Origin: Mayamaea pseudoterrestris
Taxonomy: Eukaryota; Bacillariophyta; Bacillariophyceae; Sellaphorales; Sellaphoraceae
NCBI GenBank assembly: GCA_027923505.1
Contig: BROI01000040.1
Span: 30,382 to 94,381 of the forward strand
DNA length: 64,000 bases
Direction of reading: 5' to 3'
Part shown: piece after piece, positions 45,070 through 54,300 of the stretch
Layout of the letters: every line of letters begins with the position of its first letter
Numbering within the stretch: the stretch's first letter is position 1
Made by a program: the position numbers and the translations under genes
Notes under the pieces: generated by a model
What the model was told of the DNA's origin: nothing
The model's input: the letters and a program-made list of their open reading frames with translations, nothing else
Database searches by the model: none

Positions 45070-47091
45070 ATGAGTGAACCAAAGGAGAATCCTTCTTCCG
45101 GCATGTCCGAGTCGCTGGAAAAGCCAAGCGAGCGGAAAGCTGCTTGCAAAGACGACTTGGCAGACTCCGCAAATAATGCTACAGAAGAATCAAATCGTTT
45201 GGCCTCACTGTCAACAGCAAGCAACATTGACGCTCCATTAGCCGACGGCAGCAAGCAAGACAAGAATGAATATACAAATTCTTCTACAGTTACATTAAAG
45301 GATTGTATCACAAACTACAGGATGGATGTGACGGCAGCCTTGAACGACGTTGCATCTAACAGAGGCAACGCCAAGCAATCTCGCGCAAGCCATGCAAGCC
45401 TTGCTGCTGCTATTGCTGCAACCAATTTACTACTCGACGAGCAGCACCAGCAACCGTCGCATGTTCACATTCAACCAGGCGCATGTCGCGTCTATCCCAG
45501 CAACTACACCCAGCCGTCGGGCAGTGCGGAGCCAAGCGTCGACTTTGACTACGACGAAGCTTTGGTGCATGCGGGCGTTCCAACTGAAAACACGGAACAT
45601 GATGATCCAGTACTGTTTGGCATGGTGGTGGATGTGAATGAAAGTGCTCCCATGGAGGCGTATCCAACGATCAACGCCACACCGGTGCAAGGATTCTACG
45701 TCAAACGACGCCGCTGCATTTGGCTGTGTTGCGGCTTGCTGCTCGCGTTAATTGCAATTGGAGTGACCGCCGGCTTGCTGGCGCCAAACAACAACAACTC
45801 CAAGGCGTTCAAGGTGGTACCCTACAAGCTGCCGCCCACCATTGCACGATTGGCCGCCAGTCTGCCGCGCGACACCATAGTGACGCTGCAGAGCGAGCTT
45901 CCCGTGTCAATTCGTCGCGACGTGAACTGGTACAAGTCGAGCCTCTGGGCCAGCGACAGCTTTCAACCAAAGACGCCGCAGGGCATGGCCTGGAAGTGGC
46001 TGATTGCGGATCCGCAGTCGCAGTCCCTGAACGACGTTTCCATTCGCTACGGCTTGGCCTCCTTTTATTTTGCGACCAATGGCAGCCACTGGTACAATCA
46101 CACCCACTGGCTCAGCACCAAGCATGTTTGTCACTGGTACATGGATGACTTTGTGCCGTACGAGTCGGTCAAGTACGACAGCGCCGCCGAAAACTGCTTG
46201 TCGCGGGGATTCTATCAACTGTCCCTGCTCAACAATAACCTCGTGGGCACCATTCCCAACGAGTTTGCCATGGTGTCCAACTTGCATCTGCTGCGACTCG
46301 GTGACAATGCACTCACTGGCACGATTAGCGACAAAGTGTGGGCCAGTTGGGCCACGGTGCAGGGTTTGCAGCTGCAGGGCAATTTCTTGTCGGGGACCAT
46401 ATCCAGCGCCATTGGCTTGTTGACCAACGCCAACATGCTGTGGCTGCACGCCAATAGGTTTTCCGGCAGTCTTCCGACGGAAATGCAACACTTGATTCAA
46501 CTGTGGGAGTTTGTGGCAGACGACAACGAGCGACTGTCGGGAAGTCTGCCGTCGCAACTGGGAAGAATGAGCAACGTGAAAAAGTTTAGCGTGGCCAACA
46601 ATGACTTGACGGGAACGATTCCGACCGAGCTATTTCAATTAAAGGATTTACGAGTCTTGGGTCTTGGTTCCAACCAATTATCCGGTTCGCTGCCGACGGA
46701 AATTGGCTTTTGTTCGCAGTTTCAATATCTGCAGTTGAGTCGCAACAACATGACGGGGTCTCTTCCGAGCGAGCTTGGTCGTTTGACGACGGTGAGCGTG
46801 TTGTTTCTGGACAACAACAAGTTTGAAGGAACCTTATCGACGATGCTTGGACGCCTCACTAGTTTGGACATTTTGGATGTATCTGGCACGACCATTAGTG
46901 GTGCAATACCGTCCGAACTGTCGCAGCTGCCGCAACTGAATAGCTTGCGCGTCTTTGATACACGCTTGTCGGGAAGTGTTCCTGAAGGTGTCTGCCGATC
47001 CTTTTCGCTGCAGCGTGCGAACGATGGCATTGTCATTGATTGTGATCAGGTTCGTTGCGATTGCAACTGTACGTGCGGATCAGATTTGTAA
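45070..47091 (+). CDS. leucine-rich-repeat single-pass membrane protein (copy 2)
   Basis: A 673-residue paralogue of the gene at 42072-44087 with the same plan. An acidic Ser-rich tail is followed by conserved blocks CRVYPSNY, DFDYDEALVHAGVP and ATPVQGFYVKRRRCIW. A transmembrane helix lies at ~216-238. The ectodomain has the TPQGMAWKWLIAD cap, the FYFATNGSHWYNHTHWL...CHWY block and about ten LRRs. The end is CDQVRCDCNCTCGSDL. The ectodomain aligns with copy 1 over its whole length without large gaps, while the extreme N-terminal tail differs. That pattern suggests a tandem duplication followed by tail divergence. It probably sits at the cell surface with the LRRs outside; ligand unknown. Confidence 0.9.
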   Translation: MSEPKENPSSGMSESLEKPSERKAACKDDLADSANNATEESNRLASLSTASNIDAPLADGSKQDKNEYTNSSTVTLKDCITNYRMDVTAALNDVASNRGNAKQSRASHASLAAAIAATNLLLDEQHQQPSHVHIQPGACRVYPSNYTQPSGSAEPSVDFDYDEALVHAGVPTENTEHDDPVLFGMVVDVNESAPMEAYPTINATPVQGFYVKRRRCIWLCCGLLLALIAIGVTAGLLAPNNNNSKAFKVVPYKLPPTIARLAASLPRDTIVTLQSELPVSIRRDVNWYKSSLWASDSFQPKTPQGMAWKWLIADPQSQSLNDVSIRYGLASFYFATNGSHWYNHTHWLSTKHVCHWYMDDFVPYESVKYDSAAENCLSRGFYQLSLLNNNLVGTIPNEFAMVSNLHLLRLGDNALTGTISDKVWASWATVQGLQLQGNFLSGTISSAIGLLTNANMLWLHANRFSGSLPTEMQHLIQLWEFVADDNERLSGSLPSQLGRMSNVKKFSVANNDLTGTIPTELFQLKDLRVLGLGSNQLSGSLPTEIGFCSQFQYLQLSRNNMTGSLPSELGRLTTVSVLFLDNNKFEGTLSTMLGRLTSLDILDVSGTTISGAIPSELSQLPQLNSLRVFDTRLSGSVPEGVCRSFSLQRANDGIVIDCDQVRCDCNCTCGSDL

Positions 47092-47433
47092 ATTTTGTTG
47101 TTGTATTGTTGGTCCGCTGAAGGGGCAAGTGGCGTTGCTCCATTGAAAATGCCGAGACGCGATGTCTCGTCAAAGGCTACAGCACCTCGCGAGATGGACG
47201 ACAGTTTGTCGTTATCATTTTGCTAAACGATGCAAAGCACGAGTGCCATGGGACGAGCGGCATGAATTGTTGTCGTGACGCATGGTCTGAGCGATCAATA
47301 CGAGTGAAGAGTTGTATATGATGTTATGAAGCAATGTTACGTATTAGAATTAACTATCACTTTATAACCGATGCCAAGACATTATCGTTGTTAATGTGTT
47401 AAAAATAAAATCCGTTTCAGTGACGCCCAGGTA
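47092..47433. other. convergent intergenic region
   Basis: Between the stops of LRR copy 2 (plus) and the DUF4116-like gene (minus). No gene or repeat recognised. Confidence 0.5.
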
Positions 47434-50433
47434 TTAACGGTACAAATACAAGTCCGCACGAGGGTCGTCGAGAGCGTTATCGTGTGGGTCGGCACCATCA
47501 ATACCGTTTCGCGGAACGGGACGGGCAGCTAGATAACGGCGCGATCGTCGTCTGGGAGCACGCCCAATATGCGGCGCATCTACTACCGCAGCCGCAGCAA
47601 TGTCTGCGCGAGGGGCTGCGTCCAACACAGGATTTGGCGGTTGAGGAGCATTTGGTATATCGCCCATTCGCATCCGATGAGCAACGTATCTGTTGAAGTG
47701 AATTGGCCGCTCCGGCGCCATATCATGGAATGGATCAAGATTGTCATCCATAGGTCCGCCAATCATGAAATCACGGACAGGAGCAATTGCCGGCTCGCCT
47801 TCGTGTAAATCGTCGCCCACTTCGCCCAATGGACGCACAAGTGGCAAGTGATCGAGGCCTTGCTGAAAACGCGCCAGCTCATTCAAACGATCAAGTTCAA
47901 GTTGTGCCTCAAAAGCACCGGCTGCAGGTACATTCCTTCGTGGTGGTCGTTGCGGACGGGCAATATGCCGACCATTACGCCCTATAGCACGTGGCGCTGG
48001 AACAAGCGCCCGGTACGCAGCATCATGCGCCTGGTGCGGAGCATTAAAAAATAAAGCGTCGTCATCAATGTCCGCAGCTGCAATCTCAACCTGCTGCAAA
48101 CGTTGCCCAGCCTCGAGCCGATGAGCTCGACGAAGAGCCTCGCGATCGACATTCATATAATGATGAGCAGCGCGGTGCAAAGGAACACCCAATTCGTGCA
48201 AACGTCGCGCCATGGCCTCAAAACCGCCATTGAAAGCATTGGCCAATGGCTCGGGAGCAGCACCAATAGGCCGCACATCACGAGCTTGCGGTGCATCCTC
48301 GCCACCTCCCCGACCCATCTGAATGGGCAAGGCCATGGCTGGTGGTGCTCGAGCACCAAGAATTCGGCGGGCTCGTGCAGCATTGCGGTGAAAGGCAAGC
48401 CGATCATCAGCACGGCGGTGAACAACAAGCCGTCTACCAACGCGGCCCGGAACATTTAAATCATTCGCGGCGCCTTCTGCCAAGCGTCCGTCATCATCAC
48501 CATCGAACCGAAGGTGAACAGCAAGGTCAACAGCAAGGGCAGGCTGGATCAAATCATTTATATTCATTTCCATATCATCATCCAAGAAATCAACTGGATG
48601 AGCAAGGTGCGCTGGAATGCCGTTCAAAAAGTCGAGACCATCACGCCTTGCATCCTGAGGATCTTCCGGGGTTGGATGCGCCAAATTGTGCGCGGCCCGA
48701 CGCACCAAGGCCAGCGCATCGCCGCGAGGGACACCCAAAAAGTCGGCAATGTTGCGCTTAAGTGCCTGCGACGTTTCCGTCCCGCGATCCAACAAGGTCA
48801 ATGGACTTCTCAAAGCTGGAGGAACATTTGGTCGCCGAATGCAAATGCCAGCCAAGAAATCGTACACAAACGTCTGATACAAGGCAAGCTTGTCCTGCAA
48901 GTAAACCTCCAAGGCTTCTCGCGTCACCGTTTCACCTCCAGGATGTGTCGACAAGGCATGGCAGGTTTGTGCCACGGCACGCATGGCAACATCAAAGTCT
49001 TGTCGCAGCTCAACACTTGCAAATCGCAAGACGCGTCCATTCAAGTCCACCGCCTGCAGCACAAAGTCTCGATCCGCCTTTAACGCCGTTCCAACCCTGA
49101 CGAAGTCGCGCCAACAATTTTGCGCTACCTCCAAGGCCAACTCTCGATCCGTCTGCAGCAGCGACGCAAACGAGCGGCGGACAGGACACTTGCGGCGGAT
49201 CCATGCCAGTGCAACGTTGCGGTTCGTCCAAATGGCAGCCGATCGAACCTGGGTGGGAAACTTGTTCAAATTGTCTTCCGCTGACTCTGCAATCGCCTTG
49301 ATCAAGATTTCGGGATGCGTTTCCAACAAGGTGGCCGTCAAACTTGTAATCACATCAAGTGCCGTCGTTGCGTCAATGGCCGTCATGATAATTTCCGGAT
49401 GGTGGCGCAAGCGGTTGCTGCAGTACGGAAACAAGGTGCGATCCTTATGCAAAATGGCCATCATGACATCCTCATTATCCTTGAACGCTTCCTGATTGTT
49501 CATAAACAGCTCCTTGACAAAGGCTGCGTCGCCCCGTCGCGCCATGGACAAGACCACATTTGTGTCACGTTGCAGCGACGGATTCTGCGCCAGCGCCTTG
49601 ACAATGACGGTATGATGCGCCGTCTCCGCCGTGACAGCCGCACGCGCAATCTCCAACTGCAGTTGCTCCTGCTGGCGCAGCTCCAAGTACAGGGCCGCTT
49701 GGCGGTGCACCGCCTCCAATATAAAGGCGTGATTGTGCTGCAGCTCCTCCGGGCAAAAGCGCCAGCGCAAGCCATGCGCCAAGGCCACCAGCAGCAACTC
49801 CTTGTCCGCTCGCAAGTGTTTGTCCTTGATTAACCGATACATGGGCCCCGCTTGCTTTGTGCTCTTTAATACCATGAGCATAAAGTCGCGGTCAGACGTC
49901 AGCGCGTCGCGGACTGGTCCAGTGGGACAAAACTCCAATGCGCGTCCATTGCTGCGGCACGCCAGCTCCACGAGCGCTCGATGACTCTGCAAACTGCGAC
50001 TGGCGTACTGCAGCTCCATGCCGTCCAACGATACGGCCGTTTCGACAACATCGTAGTCATGGATCAATCGCTCACTGCACTCCTGCAGCGATCGCGGAAT
50101 CTTGCGGCAATACTCGAGCATGACTTGCTTGTCGTCGCGCAGTGAATCGGGAACGTACAGTAAGCGATCACTGTACAAGTGTGGAAAATCGGGGCGGTGA
50201 CAAAAGCTAATGATTATGTCTCGATCCATGCGCAGTTCGTCCGAAAACAGTCGTTCAAAGTCGGATTTATCGGGTAGTTGCTTCGCGTTGGCGAGTTGCA
50301 GCATTATAAACTCCTTGTCATTCTTATAGGCCATCTTGAGCGAGGACCAGCGCGAGGTGTCTTGCCGTAAGGCTTCGAGCGCCAGCAAGCGATCGCGCGT
50401 GGATGAAACTGATGGTGGTGTAACAGTCGTCAT
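47434..50433 (-). CDS. DUF4116-like repeat protein with long Arg/Ala/Asp-rich C-terminus
   Basis: A 999-residue protein from the ATG at 50433. The N-terminal ~540 residues carry degenerate repeats of about 45-50 residues with the pattern D-R-(D/E)-hydrophobic-x3-AV..NG..L.(F/Y)AS..L..D, as in DRDFVLQAVDLNGRVLRFAS. This is the pattern of DUF4116, common in protists and of unknown function. From ~560 the composition changes to Ala, Arg, Asp, Pro and His with many short DD and RR pairs and few aromatic residues until the end (DLYLYR). That half is probably disordered and may bind nucleic acid or acidic partners, which is a guess. No membrane helix or signal peptide is seen. It is divergent from the gene at 51335. 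Confidence 0.75.
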   Translation of the reverse strand: MTTVTPPSVSSTRDRLLALEALRQDTSRWSSLKMAYKNDKEFIMLQLANAKQLPDKSDFERLFSDELRMDRDIIISFCHRPDFPHLYSDRLLYVPDSLRDDKQVMLEYCRKIPRSLQECSERLIHDYDVVETAVSLDGMELQYASRSLQSHRALVELACRSNGRALEFCPTGPVRDALTSDRDFMLMVLKSTKQAGPMYRLIKDKHLRADKELLLVALAHGLRWRFCPEELQHNHAFILEAVHRQAALYLELRQQEQLQLEIARAAVTAETAHHTVIVKALAQNPSLQRDTNVVLSMARRGDAAFVKELFMNNQEAFKDNEDVMMAILHKDRTLFPYCSNRLRHHPEIIMTAIDATTALDVITSLTATLLETHPEILIKAIAESAEDNLNKFPTQVRSAAIWTNRNVALAWIRRKCPVRRSFASLLQTDRELALEVAQNCWRDFVRVGTALKADRDFVLQAVDLNGRVLRFASVELRQDFDVAMRAVAQTCHALSTHPGGETVTREALEVYLQDKLALYQTFVYDFLAGICIRRPNVPPALRSPLTLLDRGTETSQALKRNIADFLGVPRGDALALVRRAAHNLAHPTPEDPQDARRDGLDFLNGIPAHLAHPVDFLDDDMEMNINDLIQPALAVDLAVHLRFDGDDDGRLAEGAANDLNVPGRVGRRLVVHRRADDRLAFHRNAARARRILGARAPPAMALPIQMGRGGGEDAPQARDVRPIGAAPEPLANAFNGGFEAMARRLHELGVPLHRAAHHYMNVDREALRRAHRLEAGQRLQQVEIAAADIDDDALFFNAPHQAHDAAYRALVPAPRAIGRNGRHIARPQRPPRRNVPAAGAFEAQLELDRLNELARFQQGLDHLPLVRPLGEVGDDLHEGEPAIAPVRDFMIGGPMDDNLDPFHDMAPERPIHFNRYVAHRMRMGDIPNAPQPPNPVLDAAPRADIAAAAVVDAPHIGRAPRRRSRRYLAARPVPRNGIDGADPHDNALDDPRADLYLYR

Positions 50434-51334
50434 GGTAGTATAGATTGCTGTTAATTTAATTGCTTTTGTAGATTGTTTGTCTCGGTAGATTGTTCGTTTC
50501 GTAATAGTCTTGGAAGAAAGGGAAATAAATCAGAAAAATGAGCGACGTTTTGAATGGAATCATTCATCGCAACAGCAAAATTCGTAGCTCCTCACGTACC
50601 TGTTGCTGCTTTATAATCTCTCAAAATTAATTATTTCTTCTCTGCGCAAGTGAATTGATTGATTGATTGCTGCTGCTGCTGCGAATGAAACAAAATGTAT
50701 CATGAATGAGCGTGATGGTGTCAAACATTGAATCAAATAAGGCAAGCAGCGCTCCCTCTCATGACTCACCTCTCAAGCGCGATAAGCTTTTCGCGATGGC
50801 TGTCGTTTCACCTTTGCCGCAGATAAAAACTCGTTCGTTCGTTCGTTCGCTTGCTTGCTGAGTCCGAGTCAAACGTCGAATCGTGGCTTGCAATCGTTTG
50901 CTTGCTGGAACGCTCGCTTTTATTCTAAAAACGCTCGAGTGAGTGAGAGCCTTGCGCGCGCGCTAATATGAAAGAGATTGGACGATCGGATTGTAGAGTC
51001 CAAGATGAGAGAGTCGTTCGCTTCTTGTTTACTGGATCAGCGGCAGCCGAAAATCCAGGCGTGCCATGGTGGTCTCGATGGCCGAAACGGCTGCTTACGT
51101 AGGATCCACAACGGAGTCTACGCAAAGGCTCGGCCTGCGCGCGCGCGCCGTGAACCTCCACTACCAGAAGCACAGCCGCCAAGTCAGTCAAAACGTGACG
51201 GATCGCTTTTGGCGATTTCGAATCCATCCAATCCTTTTTGGCGCATTCACTCCAAGAGACGAGAGGTGCGAGTGTAAAGCAAGCGAAGCAACGTAGAGTC
51301 ACTAGCAATATATAAAAGAAGAAGCCAAGTAGTC
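50434..51334. other. divergent intergenic region
   Basis: About 900 bases between divergent starts. It contains GTTC repeats near 50832-50850, a CGCGCGCGC run near 50953 and a TATATAAA at 51308-51316. The latter lies only ~20 bases before the ATG at 51335, too close for a normal leader. No gene called. Confidence 0.4.
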
Positions 51335-54300
51335 ATGGTCCGTCTCTTTCCACGTCGAGTGACTGCTGCCCATGGTCGTCGTCGTTCTCATCAACCGCAA
51401 TCGGCAGCAGCCGCACGACGACGAAACAGCCATTTGCCGCGCAGTCCAACCAATACCGACGACTCGAGCGCTTCTAGTGAAGAGGAGCGTCGTGACGATC
51501 GCTTCGTGGTGACGCGTGACGAGAGTCGTAACGACGACGAGTCCAGCGGCAGCAGTGGGGACGATAGCTATTCCTCGTCCGAGAGTTCCTCGTCTAGTTA
51601 CTCGGCGAGCGGCGAATGGGACGACAATGACTTGACGACGGTGACGAGTTACTCGTCGAATCAACATGATCGAAACTACTGGACCGATGACGATGACTCA
51701 AGTATCGAGGAAGAAAATACGCGAGCCGCAGCGCCCCACAAAAAGGGCTTGTTTTCCGCCTGGCGCAATCGCACCTCTGCCACCAATAAGCAGCAGCGAG
51801 TGTCTAGGGCAGAGGCAGCATCATCACCATTCTACTCGCCCCGCCGCAACCGCCGCCGCCGCTTTCGCTTTCGCACGCCAAAGAGCGCATCGAGTGACAG
51901 TAGCAGTGACAGCAGCATGGACAATGCCGACCAGTTGAAACTCGAGTTGGAGGACTTGGGCTACGACTTGGACTGCGAGTCATTCATTACCAAAAAGTCG
52001 CCGCAGCTCGACGAGGAGCGATATGGACGATCCAACGAGCAAGACGAAGACGAACAATTGCAGGTAAATGAGGAAAAAATCAAGACGGAGCTGACGCCAA
52101 AACTGTTGTCGTCACCAGCCAAGAGTCAAAAGTCCATTAAAAAGGAACTCATTGTCGTGGAGACTGTCACGTCCATGTCATCGTCCGACTCTCGTCGCAA
52201 ACTGGCGCTAAAATCTACCAGGAGCGTCGTTTCGTCGTCGTCCAGCAAACACTCCAAGAATGCGTTGCAGAATTTGCTCAAGCTGACCAAGTCGCGCAGC
52301 AAGAATGGTGGCACGTCGCCGAAGCAACTGGCGTCCGTCATGGAGCATGACGACGACAATGAAGAAGAAGACGAAACTGTCAGTCGCGAAGATGAATGTG
52401 GTAATGACAACGGCGAAAATGCCAACGACGATCATGTCAATGACGGCCGCAGTCAGTCGGAAGCAACCTGGGAAGGCAAAATGATTCGCACGCGCGTTTC
52501 ATCGGCGGACCGGAGTGGTGAGGTGGAGTTGCTGCAGATTGATTCCACGAATGATGAAGACGACGATGATGACGATGAATTCGACGTTGGTGAGGAGCAC
52601 GAGTTGGAGGAGGATGATGATGATGATGATGAGGAAGAGGATGAAGCAAAAGGCAAACATTACATGAAGGGAATCCAGATGAAACGAGCTCCTTCGCAAA
52701 TGACAAACACGTCATCCAAACTTCGCGGATCACGCAGGAACGAGAAAAAGAAGCAGCAGCAAGCAATGTCAACCAAGTCGCAAAAGCTTGAACAAGTTCC
52801 GTCAAAAGCGGCGTCAAGGAGCACAAAACAGCAACGGAGAAAGAAGCATCTGGATGAGATCTTGTTTGACAAAACGAGGAGTACTTCGCCAACAAGTACC
52901 AAGCCGTCATTGGACGAAGAGGAAAATGAATACACGGACGAGGAAGAGGAAGACGCAACCGTTTCGCTCCAGTCGCTCCAACGTGCCGACAATGAAAAAG
53001 AACAAGTGTCGCCTCGACCAAAGTCCATTGTCAAGTCGCCAATGCAGCGCGAGCTAGAAAAGGCCAATTCGGCAGCGTCGGAAAGTATTGCGGCCGAGTC
53101 CGTGTCACCGAAAAAGATTGCTCGACGCAAATTCTTTGCCACTCCACTGGCAATCGAGGTAAATTCGCCAGCGGCGCAGTCCAAGGCTGCGTCCAAATTA
53201 GCATCTCCAAAAGTAGCATCTCCAAAGGCGCCATCGCGAACCGCTAGCTTGGTTGAAAAATTGATTGACGAGCAGCCGACATGTACGCCGACGGAGAGTT
53301 TCGTCGAGCAGCCAAAGAGTATTGCACTGTCACCAAACGGACTGCCAGAGGATGACGCTCAGTTGCTTCAAGCTTTGACGCCTCGTACTCCAGCGAATGA
53401 GCGACTTCCACCGCCGCCTCCCAAAATTTGTACGTCACCCATGGATTTACAAGAGACGCCGTCTGTGGTGATTGAAGGGATGAGCATTGTCATGGGCATG
53501 CGAGAGGAGGAAATTGATCATGACGACGAAAAGCCGCAGCGGCTCAAGAAGCGAATCAAGGAAGTGCTGGAAAAGAAGGAGGCTGCCGATGCTTTGCCAA
53601 AAAAGACAAAGGCACAAGTCAAGGAGGAAAAGGCACTCCAAAAACCTTGGTCGGAACCGTCGCCACTGTCGGAACCCAATCCTAACCCCAAGCGTCTTAA
53701 AGCAAAGTTGGCAGCCATTCCCGCAGCACAGCCTGTCCTGAACAATGAATCGCTGCGACCGGAGTTGGACCCGGCACATGATCCAATTCAGGTATATGCT
53801 GCGCATGACCTCAACGAGGGACTCGTCAAGCGCTTCCTTCCCTTTTGGGGCGCTGGAAGGAAAACCACGACCAACGAACCGTCAGCGATGGACAGAGCAG
53901 CGCATCTGCCTCCTAGGCCGACCAGGCAGAGCGATAAGCCAAGTCATACCTCGGGTAGTTTCAACAATAAAGGCTCGGCCCATCAGCAAGGCACATCTAC
54001 ATCTGGTCAGCGGCAATCATCGCGAAACTATGAAGATCTTACAAAGCGTTTTGCGACATCGACTCTCGCAAAGGATCCGGCTGTCCAGCCACCCAGAAAT
54101 AGGTCATTTAAACTTCCAAGTCCAAAACGAGAAGGCCATTCTGACTTTCAACATGCACGAAAGTCTTCCTTCAACAAGGCAGGCAAATACCAGTCGAAGG
54201 AAACGTCGGCTCCAGAAAGCAATTTTCCAATTTCTCCAAGAAAACGCATTGATGATGCAATCAAGACGCTTTTGAAGCAGAAGAAGGAGGCATCGAAATT

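Noticed and set aside
50925-51308. 127-codon minus-strand frame upstream of the 1785-residue gene
   Set aside because: It has no ATG at the start and no family features, and lies in a promoter-like region.
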